NCBI GenBank assembly: GCA_029260015.1
Contig: JAJDEB010000032.1
Coordinates: 1 to 64,000, forward strand
DNA: 64,000 nt
Direction of reading: 5' to 3'
Origin: Phycisphaerae bacterium
GTDB taxonomy: Bacteria; Planctomycetota; Phycisphaerae; UBA1845
The position numbers were made by a program, and so were the translations under genes. Below the pieces are notes generated by a model. That model ran no database searches. It was not told where the DNA came from and saw nothing but the letters and a program-made list of their open reading frames with translations. Positions 1-9,900 of the stretch are shown here, in pieces. Positions within the stretch are counted from its first letter, which is position 1, and every line of letters begins with the position of its first letter.

Positions 1-2
1 AC

Positions 3-632
3 TCGGGGTTCTGTCGCTGGAAACTGCTGAAATACTGCGATGAACACGACATCGGCTACGTCGTCGGAATCGGTCGCAACAAGGTGCTCGAACGCCTGAC
101 GCTTCTGCACACCGTGTTCGCCAGTTCACGTTTTGTTCTCACCGGGAAGAAGCAGCGGTACTTCGGCGAAGTGCGCTATGCGGCCAAGACGTGGGATCGC
201 CAGCGTCGCGTGATTGTCAAAGCCGAGTATTTGCCCAAGGGGCCCAACACCCGCTTCGTGGTGACCAATCTCAAAGGTGCGCCGAAGCAAATCTACGACG
301 GCTTGTACATCCAACGCGGCGAGATGGAGAATCGCATCAAAGAGCAACAACTCGGCTTGTTCGCCGATCGCACGAGTTGCCACAAGTTCGTTGCGAATCA
401 GTTCCGCCTGCTGCTCGCGTCAGCCGCCTATGTCTTGATCGAGGATCTGCGTCGGGTGGCACTTCGCGGCACGGAACTCGCTCGTGTACAAGTCAGTACC
501 ATCCGATTGAAGCTCTTCAAAGTCGCGGCGCGGGTGCGTGTAAGCGTGCGCCGAATCGTATTGCACCTGTCGAGCAGTTACCCGTATCAACCAATCCTGC
601 AACGCATCATTGCCCGCCTCGTCCCCTCGTAA
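3..632 (+). mobile_element. IS1380-family-like transposase, 3' part (5' end outside window)
   Basis: Open frame continues upstream of the listed ORF to the window edge (SGFCRWKLLKYCDEHDIGYVVGIGRNKVLERL...), matching the DDE transposase C-terminal half (KAEYLPKGPNTRFVVTNL...MENRIKEQQLGLFADRTSCHKFVANQFRLLLASAAY). Confidence 0.85.
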
Positions 633-762
633 CCCAAAAACAATCCCGAAAATCAACTGGGGGAAAGGGGGCCCTGCGCGCCGAAGTGAACATCAATCAA
701 CAAAACCAACCCATTCAAGCGCGAAGTATCAGAAAACTCGGCCAGACTCGCACTCATGAAAT

Positions 763-1155
763 ATGCAGGTTAGCACTGGAGTTTGGCATGTTGACACCGA
801 GTGTATTTATGACGCGAGTGACTACGTCAAAGTCGTGAATAGGCTGGCGTTATTAACGAGGCGCGATTTGGTGCTGGACAACGTTGAAGCGTATTTTGAA
901 GAGGACGCTTGGGTGCGTTTCGAGATTGATGGAGTCAGGTTCGACTGGGCCCTTGAGGTAGATGATGATTGGATCGACACGAGCATATTTGAGCGATTCG
1001 CCGAACTATTAGCCCAGTGTCCGTCTGAACGACGTTTCCTTGTAAGCGAATCATCGGCGCAGGATTTCGTTTTGATTTGTCCGACCGACGAAGAATTTGG
1101 TTTGCTTGGCTCCATGACGCCTGTTCGTTTCGGACCCATCTTGGCAACGAATTAG
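763..1155 (+). CDS. hypothetical protein (130 aa)
   Basis: Intact ORF, no recognised domain; lies next to transposase fragment. Confidence 0.5.
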   Translation: MQVSTGVWHVDTECIYDASDYVKVVNRLALLTRRDLVLDNVEAYFEEDAWVRFEIDGVRFDWALEVDDDWIDTSIFERFAELLAQCPSERRFLVSESSAQDFVLICPTDEEFGLLGSMTPVRFGPILATN

Positions 1156-1183
1156 GGTCGAAATGCCAGTTTTGCAAAGTACT

Positions 1184-1681
1184 TTATTCAAGCTCGGCGA
1201 CGTTCGCTTTGATCGCGTTCGCAAGTGCCGACCGATTCATTGCAATTGACGAGGCGCTCTCGATGGCTTGAAAATCTGAGACCTTGCGCACGATATCCCT
1301 GATGTAATTGGGCGAAAACGACCAACCCTCAATCAACGAACCCCCGATGTCGAGGGTCACGTTTACATTCTCGAACTTACAACGAACCCATGCCGTGCAC
1401 TGGTCGGAGAAACCAAACGGCAGGTAAAGCGTGTCTACAACTTGGGCTTCTTCAACCACTTCAAGCCATTGCGAAAGTAGAGTTCGGATCGCACCTCGCA
1501 GTGCTTCGACAGACATGTTGTCTAAATCATTGCAAGCTCCAAGTGCGATGTAATACGAATCGCAACGATGCTCGCCTCCAGGAAACTTCAAGACAAGGTC
1601 ATCGTGGAGGCTATTGTTAGGCTCAAAAATTAGTTGAATTATCTCATTCACAATTGGGATTGTGTACCAAGAACACTCCAA
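1184..1681 (-). CDS. hypothetical protein (165 aa)
   Basis: Intact ORF convergent with 763-1155; no recognised domain. Confidence 0.5.
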   Translation of the reverse strand: MECSWYTIPIVNEIIQLIFEPNNSLHDDLVLKFPGGEHRCDSYYIALGACNDLDNMSVEALRGAIRTLLSQWLEVVEEAQVVDTLYLPFGFSDQCTAWVRCKFENVNVTLDIGGSLIEGWSFSPNYIRDIVRKVSDFQAIESASSIAMNRSALANAIKANVAELE

Positions 1682-1807
1682 TGACCAGAAAGAATTTCAA
1701 GAGCCTTCTGCTATGAATTTCCCGTGCAACCAGCATTTAGGATCTCGGTATATGATAGCGTTAGCAATTCAAGGGCCGTTCAAACTGAACTGAAAGGTGG
1801 GTCAATC

Positions 1808-2494
1808 ATGTCAACCAATTTGCGCGCTCGAATTTCTATGGCTGCTCTTGCATTATGTCTATGTCTTACTTTTGCGGTGGCTGCCCGCGCGGACGGGAAT
1901 AGCAAATCACAGTCAAGCACGGTCGAAACGAGTTTGAAGGATGCAGTTCATCTACAAATTGAGATTGTGGAAGTGGCGGCTAAGACCCTTTCGGCTACGA
2001 CTGATCAGGTGGCAGACAGTGACAAGATGATCACAGCGGTGCGCGGCGCGGTTAAAGACGGAACCGGGCGAGTTCGCTATACGTTCGAAGCGCCTACCGC
2101 CATCGGAAGCCCGCTAAGCTTGACGGCTGGCACAAAGGAGCCGTTTCTCAGAAACCTTGTGCAGACGAAAGAAGGGCGTACGAATTCTCAAGTGGATTAT
2201 AAGGACACGGGTTGTTCCATCGATGTTCAAACGAAGTGGCTTGGCACGTCTCCAAAAGATGGTATTGGCATGACATGGCGCCTTACGCTCGAAGATTTGG
2301 AGACCGAGAGCGGCGTTGAGATTTCAGAGAATGTACAAGCGCCTATATTCATTTCTCAAAGGATTGAAATGACTTCGATTGTGGTACCGGGGAATGCAAT
2401 CGCGTTTCGAATAGGGGCGCAACGCCCGCTGACGGATGATGCGCGCGTGTTCGTTGTTCTTGCCAAAATCACGCTTCCGGAATCGGAATCTTAA
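1808..2494 (+). CDS. hypothetical secreted protein
   Basis: ORF 1724-2494; better start at 1808 gives signal peptide MSTNLRARISMAALALCLCLTFAVAARADG. Confidence 0.6.
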   Translation: MSTNLRARISMAALALCLCLTFAVAARADGNSKSQSSTVETSLKDAVHLQIEIVEVAAKTLSATTDQVADSDKMITAVRGAVKDGTGRVRYTFEAPTAIGSPLSLTAGTKEPFLRNLVQTKEGRTNSQVDYKDTGCSIDVQTKWLGTSPKDGIGMTWRLTLEDLETESGVEISENVQAPIFISQRIEMTSIVVPGNAIAFRIGAQRPLTDDARVFVVLAKITLPESES

Positions 2495-2502
2495 TATCTG
2501 AA

Positions 2503-2560
2503 GTAGGGTCCGCTGTGCGGACCATTTGGAATGAATGACGGTCCGCACACCGGACCCTAC
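2503..2560. repeat. REP-like inverted repeat pair (GTAGGGTCCGCTGTGCGGACC / GGTCCGCACACCGGACCCTAC)
   Basis: 21-nt arms with one mismatch; each arm is itself a hairpin (GGTCCGC-tgt-GCGGACC). Confidence 0.85.
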
Positions 2561-2570
2561 GCGCGTATCT

Positions 2571-3227
2571 CTAGTGTGGCGTGCTGCCGTTGGCCGTTAC
2601 TTGTTCGATGAGTTGTTGGAGCTGTTTGACCTCGAAGGGTTTTCGGAGGAAGCCGGCGAAGCCTTCTTGTAATAGGCTTTGGCATTGGCCTTCGGTGTGG
2701 GCGCCGCTTACGGCGATTAGTTTGGCGTCGGTTAGTTGTTCGTTGGAGCGGAGCGTCTTGACTATGTTTTTGGCGTCCACGTCACGCAGTGAAACGTCCA
2801 CTACGATTACGGATGGATGATGCCGCTGGGCTAGGATGCCGGCTTCGAAGGCGCTGTCGGCGACGTTGACGGAATAATCACCGCCGGCAGTGAGCGCTTC
2901 GGTCAATACGGATGAGAATCCGGCGTCGTTGTCGACGATCAACACATTTAGCGAATCGAGTTCCAGCCCGTCGGTCGGGATACCGTGTTCCTTCATGAAG
3001 CGCACGAGTTGATCGACGGGGATGCGGCGATCCTTGCTGCCGGGAATGCGATACCCGCGAAGCTGCCCGCTGTCGAACCATTTGGAAACGGTACGCGGCG
3101 CGACGCTGCAAATCTTCGCTACCTGGCCAGTGGTCAGTACGGCTTTTCGACTGGTGCCATTGGCCGGCCGTGACAGCTTGTTGTCTTGCGTGTTACCCAT
3201 CGCGTTCCATTCAAGTGACGCGCCCAA
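2571..3227 (-). CDS. response regulator with N-terminal excisionase/MerR-type HTH and C-terminal REC domain
   Basis: LTTGQVAKICSVAPRTVSKWFDSGQLRGYRIPGSKDRRIP (HTH_17-like) followed by LNVLIVDNDAGF...VIVVDVSLRD...GFLRKPF (REC). Confidence 0.85.
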   Translation of the reverse strand: MGASLEWNAMGNTQDNKLSRPANGTSRKAVLTTGQVAKICSVAPRTVSKWFDSGQLRGYRIPGSKDRRIPVDQLVRFMKEHGIPTDGLELDSLNVLIVDNDAGFSSVLTEALTAGGDYSVNVADSAFEAGILAQRHHPSVIVVDVSLRDVDAKNIVKTLRSNEQLTDAKLIAVSGAHTEGQCQSLLQEGFAGFLRKPFEVKQLQQLIEQVTANGSTPH

Positions 3228-3926
3228 ACGATTGGGCGGTGTTGCCGTTTGAATCAGCCGTCTGGATCAGCCGTTTGGTTTACCTGTGCAGTTCGTGCGG
3301 GTTATCCGCCCATTGTTCGCTATCGGCATCTGTCGGGACGACATTAACTGCTCGGGCGCACGCATACCGAAGACGGTGGGCCCGCGCAGAGTTATCACTT
3401 CTCGTTCACCTGGATGGAACAATGTGAAATCAGATCAAAAGACTCGGCATGATTGCGCTGCTTCCGCCTGTGCAGCAGTGCGACCACCAATCGATGCTAG
3501 GCAGGCATTTGGCCAAAGGAAAGTTCGAGGACACGCTTGTTACAGGGCCGCGCCAATGGCTTATCTGGTTGAAACAATGACCGACTGTTTCAAGGTCTTA
3601 AAATTCGCCAAAGCCGCGGCAGTTTGGAATTTCAATCGATGCGGTGTCCAAACCATTGCCGAAAGCCACAGCAGCCTGTGAAATGGCCCACATGATCGGC
3701 CCGCCCAGCCGTCAATTTGGGGTGATATCCACCCGGGCAATCCTTTACGTTTTTGACCGCCTGCGATAGAGTACCGTGGCTCGGATGCGGTACCGGTGCA
3801 TACACAGCGCGGAGGAAGTCCGCCGGTTCCCGCCGATCGACGTAAGTCCTTGTCAAACAATAAGCCAGGCATCGCACCACCGCGCCGAATTTGGCGTCGA
3901 ACGCAGGTGGGAGGCATGGCGTAAAA

Positions 3927-4010
3927 GCCGGAGTGGCGGAATTGGCAGACGCGCAGGATTCAAAATCCTGTTCTGGCAACAGAGTGTGGGTTCGATTCCC
4001 ACCTCCGGCA
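3927..4010 (+). tRNA. tRNA-Leu(CAA)
   Basis: 84 nt, acceptor GCCGGAG/CTCCGGC + A discriminator, anticodon arm CAGGA-TTCAAAA-TCCTG, T-loop GGGTTCGATTCCC, long variable arm. Confidence 0.95.
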
Positions 4011-4102
4011 TTGAGCTTGTTCACGATATTGAACGACCCACCGAGAGAGTGCCTGGGCCCGGCACCTGTTACACCGGGTCATGTGCATTACACGAGAGAC
4101 TG

Positions 4103-5068
4103 ATGGATATCCTGCTTGCCAATCCACGTTGTTATTGCGCCGGAGTTGATCGGGCTGTGCAGATTGTGGAGTTGGCGATCGAAACGTTTGGCGCGCCGGT
4201 CTACGTTCGCAAAGAAATCGTACACAACCAGTTTGTGGTCAATCGCCTTCGCGACCTGGGGGCGGTTTTCGTTGAAGAACTCAGCGAAGTACCGGAAGCG
4301 TCGCTGGTCGTGTTCAGCGCTCACGGCGTTGCACCCTCGATTCATAAAGAAGCCAAGGAGCGTGAACTTCGCGTGATCGATGCGTCTTGCCCGCTGGTGA
4401 CGAAGGTTCATCTTGAGGTGCTGCGATTCGTCAAGGAAGGGTATCACATCGCCTTCATTGGTCGTAAGGGTCACGAAGAAGTTGAAGGCACGATTGGGCA
4501 TGCACCCGATCACATCACCCTGGTTGAAGATGTGTTGCAAGCGGGGACCGTCGATTTACCGGCAGACAAAAAGCTGATGGTATTGATGCAAACGACGCTC
4601 AGCGTTGACGACACCAAGGTTGTGGTGAACGCTTTGCGAGAGCGCTACCCTCGATTGGAATTGCCACCGACCGAAGACATCTGCTACGCCACGCAGAACC
4701 GTCAGGATGCGGTGAAGGAAATGTGCGAGTCGGGCATCGGTTTGCTGCTGGTGGTGGGGTCGCACAATTCGAGTAACGCGGCGCGGTTGGTCGAAGTGGC
4801 CCAGCGTCGCAATGTGCCCGGATATCGAATCGATAACGCCAACGAGCTGGATTCGAAGTGGCTCGAAGGTGTCGAACTGATCGGACTGACCGGTGGGGCG
4901 AGTACCCCGGACGAAGTCGTGCAGTCGGTGATTGTGCGATTGAAGGAACTGGGGGCTGGCGATGTTCGCCCGTGTACCACTGCCGAAGAAAACGTGGTGT
5001 TTCAGCTTCCCCTTGTGCTTAAAGAAGCCGAGGCGCGTTTCCCGACGGGTCAGCCGGCAACAAAGTAA
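4103..5068 (+). CDS. ispH: 4-hydroxy-3-methylbut-2-enyl diphosphate reductase
   Basis: MDILLANPRCYCAGVDRAVQIVE..., FSAHGVAPSI, DASCPLVTKVH, GHEEVEGTIGH, ATQNRQDAV, GSHNSSNAARL; start set at 4103 because the 3776 ORF start runs through the tRNA. Confidence 0.95.
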   Translation: MDILLANPRCYCAGVDRAVQIVELAIETFGAPVYVRKEIVHNQFVVNRLRDLGAVFVEELSEVPEASLVVFSAHGVAPSIHKEAKERELRVIDASCPLVTKVHLEVLRFVKEGYHIAFIGRKGHEEVEGTIGHAPDHITLVEDVLQAGTVDLPADKKLMVLMQTTLSVDDTKVVVNALRERYPRLELPPTEDICYATQNRQDAVKEMCESGIGLLLVVGSHNSSNAARLVEVAQRRNVPGYRIDNANELDSKWLEGVELIGLTGGASTPDEVVQSVIVRLKELGAGDVRPCTTAEENVVFQLPLVLKEAEARFPTGQPATK

Positions 5069-5181
5069 ACATGACAGAATCGGATTTCCAAGAAGCGATG
5101 CGATGATTCCGGCGCGGTTGAATCGCAATCGCAAATAGTCAGCCATTAAGCAACCGTATTAGGGTCCCAGGAAACTTTGTC

Positions 5182-6825
5182 GTGCTCACGCTTTCCTCAA
5201 CGCAATCGCCTTCTCCAACCGCATCGACACAAGTGCGCGGGTATTGGAATGGCGAACCGGCTGATGTTCAATTCGGCGCTAATGCACTCGCAGCCCTGAT
5301 TCACCAATCTGACAAACCAATATTCGTAGTCGAAGTCGAGGGGAAAATCGGTGCGACACACGCTGGCACCGCAACGCTCGGCGGCGATTTGGAAGATGCT
5401 GCCCATCGAATCATTGCGTACGTACCACCCGTCGCAGCCGACCAGCTTGGCGATGCGACGTTTCGTGAAGAGATGGGCGTGCGGTTTGCGTATGTTTCCG
5501 GAGCGATGGCCAACGGTATCGCCTCCGAGCGATTGGTAATCGCGATGGCCCGTGCGGGCATGATGGGTTTCTTCGGGGCGGCTGGCCTGAGTCCGCAGCG
5601 CGTCGAGAAGGCCATTCAAACCATACAAGGCGAAATCGGTGATTTGCCTTACGGTTTCAACTTGATCCACAGTCCCGACGATGCGGCGCTCGAGTCGCAG
5701 GTTGTGGACCTTTATTTGAAATATGGCGTTCATTGCGTCAGCGCGGCTGCGTTTTTAGGTTTGACGCTTCCGTTAATTCGATACCGCGTAGCCGGAATAT
5801 CGCGCGATGAAAATGGCGCGGTGGTAACGCCGAACAGGGTGGTCGCGAAAGTATCGCGCGTCGAGGTGGCCAAACGCTTCCTCGCACCTCCACCGGACGA
5901 CATGCTGGCGAAACTCGTTGAGGGCAACCATATCACCGAGGCGCAGGCCCAGATGGCCCGCGAGATTCCCGTCGCCAGCGACATCACCGCGGAAGCTGAC
6001 AGCGGTGGACACACCGACAATCGTCCGGCGCTCGCATTGCTGCCGACGATGCTGGCCCTTCGCGACACGATGCAGCAGCAACACGGTTACCGCCAATCGC
6101 TACGTGTCGGAGCAGCCGGCGGAATCGCGACTCCGTCATCGGTGGCGGCTGCGTTTGCGATGGGGGCGTCGTATGTCCTTACGGGAACGATCAATCAGGC
6201 GTGCGTCGAATCGGGAACGTGCGATCTGGTGCGCAAGATGCTAGCCGATGCGAGTCAAGCCGACGTAATCATGGCCCCCGCGGCAGACATGTTTGAAATG
6301 GGCGTGCAGGTGCAAGTGCTCAAGCGGGGAACGATGTTCGCCATGCGTGCCAAAAAGCTTTACGAGTGGTATCGCGCGTTCGCAAGTTTGGATGAATTAC
6401 CCGCGGCGAACCGCCAATCGCTCGAACGCGACTATCTGCGCTGCACTATTGATGAGTCGTGGCGAAGCACCAGTGCGTATTTTGCGACCCGCGATCCCGC
6501 ACAGATTCAAAAGGCAGAGCGCGACCCCAAACACAAGATGGCCCTGGTGTTCAGATCGTATCTCGGGCAATCATCCAACTGGGCAAATTCCGGCGACGCA
6601 TCACGTCAAGCTGATTTTCAAGTTTGGTGTGGCCCATCGATGGGTGCGTTTAACGAATGGGTGCGCGGGACGGAATTGGAAAAACCAGAGAATCGTAACG
6701 TCGTCTCGGTGGCGAAGAACTTAATGAACGGAGCGACGGTCCTGACGCGTGCGAACATGCTCCGCGCTCAAGGCGTTCGCGTACCGGCTGAGGCGATGCA
6801 ATATAAACCGCGATTGGCGGACTGA
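5182..6825 (+). CDS. pfaD: PfaD-like trans-acting enoyl reductase (FMN/2-nitropropane dioxygenase family) of PUFA synthase
   Basis: MANGIASERLVIAMARAGMMGFFGAAGLSPQRVEKAIQTIQ...PYGFNLIHSPDD...VASDITAEADSGGHTDNRPALALLPTML...GAAGGIATPSSVAAAFAMGASYVLTGTINQACVESGT; GTG start. Confidence 0.92.
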   Translation: MLTLSSTQSPSPTASTQVRGYWNGEPADVQFGANALAALIHQSDKPIFVVEVEGKIGATHAGTATLGGDLEDAAHRIIAYVPPVAADQLGDATFREEMGVRFAYVSGAMANGIASERLVIAMARAGMMGFFGAAGLSPQRVEKAIQTIQGEIGDLPYGFNLIHSPDDAALESQVVDLYLKYGVHCVSAAAFLGLTLPLIRYRVAGISRDENGAVVTPNRVVAKVSRVEVAKRFLAPPPDDMLAKLVEGNHITEAQAQMAREIPVASDITAEADSGGHTDNRPALALLPTMLALRDTMQQQHGYRQSLRVGAAGGIATPSSVAAAFAMGASYVLTGTINQACVESGTCDLVRKMLADASQADVIMAPAADMFEMGVQVQVLKRGTMFAMRAKKLYEWYRAFASLDELPAANRQSLERDYLRCTIDESWRSTSAYFATRDPAQIQKAERDPKHKMALVFRSYLGQSSNWANSGDASRQADFQVWCGPSMGAFNEWVRGTELEKPENRNVVSVAKNLMNGATVLTRANMLRAQGVRVPAEAMQYKPRLAD

Positions 6826-6932
6826 GAGTTTAGAAACCCGCGTGCCACATGGCGACATTGCTTGATCGTTAACGAGTGTCGCGATGACTTGCAGGGAGGC
6901 AATGGCCAACGCGTTATTTTGGAGATGTAAAC

Positions 6933-9900
6933 TTGTCGAACAAAAAGCAAAAATCAACCGCGACTCAAAGCTCGATCGAAACGCAGGAGCCCATCGCGAT
7001 TGTTGGGATGGCTTGCCTGTTTCCGCGGGCGGCTGGCGTTAAGAATTACTGGCGATTGATTCGCGGGTTGGAAGATGCCATCACCGACGTGCCCGACACG
7101 CATTGGCCCGTTGATTCATATTTCGATGCCGATCCAAAAGCCCCCGACATGACCTACTGCAATCGCGGTTCGTTCTTGTCTGCCGTCGATTTCGATCCGA
7201 CAGAGTTCGGCATTCCACCAAGTATTTTGGAAGCGACCGATACCGCGCAGCTCTTGGGATTGGTCACCGCGAAAGCTGCCCTCGAAGATGCCGGCTACTA
7301 CGATCGCGAAGGGCACGACCATTCTCGCACGAGCGTCATCATGGGGGTCACCGGTACGCTTGAATTGGTGATTCCGCTGGGAGCGCGCCTGGGGCATCCG
7401 CACTGGCGCAAGGCATTGAAGGATGCAGGCGTTGAAGATTCGGTCGCCGATGATGTCGTCAAGCGCATTTCAAATAGCTACGTGGGTTGGCAGGAGAACT
7501 CGTTTCCCGGTTTGCTCGGTAACGTGGTGGCTGGTCGTATCGCCAACCGATTGGATTTGCACGGGACGAATTGCGTTGTCGATGCGGCGTGTGCGAGTTC
7601 GCTCAGTGCGCTGCATCTTGGCGCAATGGAATTGGCCACGGGTAAGAGCGACATGGTCGTGACCGGTGGCATCGATTCACTCAATGACATTTTCATGTTC
7701 ATGTGCTTCAGCAAGACGCAGGCCCTTTCACCGACGGGTAATGCCCGTCCGTTCGATCGCGATGCCGATGGGACGGTGATCGGTGAAGGTTCCGGCGTGC
7801 TGGTAATGAAACGATTGTCTGATGCCGAGCGCGACGGTGATACGATCCACGCACTGCTGAAAGGGATCGGAACGTCGAGCGACGGTCGATCGCAAAGCAT
7901 TTACGCCCCGCGACCATCCGGCCAAGCTCGGGCACTTCGCGATGCGTACACCCGCGCCAATGTTAAACCGTCTGAAGTCGGGTTGGTCGAAGCCCACGGG
8001 ACGGGCACGAAGGTTGGCGACGCGGTTGAGTTTGAAGCGCTCAAGACGGTTTATACGGAATCATCGAATCAGGATGGAGCTGACGGACCATGGTGTGCGG
8101 TGGGTTCGGTCAAGTCGCAAATTGGTCACACGAAAGCAGCGGCGGGCGCGGCGAGTTTGGTCAAGACTGTCATCGCCTTGCGCAATCGCGTCTTACCCGG
8201 GACGATCAAGGTTAAGTCACCCAGTCCGAAAATGACAGAGAGCGACAGCCCGTTCTATATCAACACCGAGACGCGACCGTGGCTGACGAAAGGCACCCAG
8301 CCAAGGCGGGCGGCGGTCAGTTCGTTCGGGTTTGGTGGTAGTAACTTCCACGCGGTTTTGGAAGAATATCCGCAAACCAATCGCAAACCGGCATGGGACG
8401 GTTCGGTCGAAATCCTAGCACTGTCTGCCAATGATATGACGTCGCTGCAAAATGACGTCGAAGCTTGGCGATCGCGAATCGCAGAAGGCATCAAGCCGGC
8501 TGAGTTTGCACGCGACGTGCATGCATCCCGCAGCGTTTTTAATTCTAAGCATACTCATCGATTGGTCGTGGTGATCGATGACATGGCCAATGCCGGAGAG
8601 TTGCTGAACAAGGTAGCGGCTAAGCTTCAATCGCCCGATTGCCCGAAATCATGGAATCGCGGCAGCGCGTATTACGCCTCCGAGTCAAAACCGGGCAAGC
8701 TCGCGTTTGTGTTTCCCGGTCAAGGCAGCCAATACGTCGGGATGGCTCGCGACATGGCATGCGTTTTTCCTGAAGCGCTCGATGCGTTCGCAATGCAGCC
8801 CGATGGCATGAGCCAACCGATCGGCGCGTTCATTTGTCCGCCGCCGACTTTCGATTCGGCCAAACGCGAAGAGGCCACCGACACGCTTCGTCAAACCGAC
8901 GTAGCCCAGCCAGCCTTGGCTGTCGCCGAGTTGGCGTATCTTCGCATCCTCGAAGACTTCGGTGTTCAAGCTGATACAGTCGCGGGCCACAGTTTCGGTG
9001 AATTGACTGCGCTCCGGGCGGCAGGTCGGATCAATGATGACACACTGTGTCAGCTCGCGAGACAACGCGGGCAACTCATGCGAGATGGTGATGGCGATCG
9101 CGGGACGATGCTGGCTGTGCATGCATCCGCGAATGCTGTGTCTGAACTGATCAAAGAACAAAAAATCGATGTCGTTCTCGCAAATTGCAACGGTCCGAAG
9201 CAAGTCGTGCTTTCCGGAGCCGCAGAGGGCATCGAATCAGCCGCGAATGCCTGTCGCCAGCGTGGATGGCGGGTTTCGCAGCTTGACGTGTCGGCGGCTT
9301 TCCATAGCCCACTGATGCGTGATGCCGCGATCAAGTTTCGCAAGGTGTTAGACAGCATTGAATTCCACAACGGATCGATTGATGTATACGCGAATCGATC
9401 GGGCGGAGTTTATCCTGAATCGAAATCAGCGGCGCTCGATGTGTTGGCTGGCCAACTCGATGCTACGGTTCGGTTTGAAGAGCAGATCGAGGCGATGTAC
9501 GCAAGTGGCGTGCGGACGTTCTTGGAAGTTGGTCCGAAGCGGGTTTTGTGTGGTTTGATAAAATCGATCCTTGGCGATCGAAGCCATCAGACGATTGCCC
9601 TGGATGATTCCAGTTCGCGAAAGGACGGCGTCCTCGACTTGGCGTGCGCTCTTGGGCAACTTGCGGCATTTGGATTCGCAGTTGATTTGTCCAACTGGGA
9701 AGAACTGCCGAAGGACTCGCGCAAACCGAAGATGGCCATCCCGATTCACGGCATCAACTACCGTGCCCCATTCAAAGAACTACCGCCGGTCGCACCAAAA
9801 CCAAAGGCGAATCCGCAGTCCATTGAAACGACCAAAGTGCAGCCGGCGATACCGGTTGTAGCAACAGGCGATTCAGACGGTCGTACCATTCACACGGAAA

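Noticed and set aside
3790-3835. Possible RNase P RNA (GGAGGAAGTCCG resembles GAGGAAAGTCCGG)
   Set aside because: The match is short and other universally conserved RNase P segments were not found nearby.
3776-5068. 430 aa ORF as listed for ispH
   Set aside because: Its first 109 codons run through the tRNA-Leu(CAA) gene; IspH homology begins at MDILLANPRCYCAG (4103).
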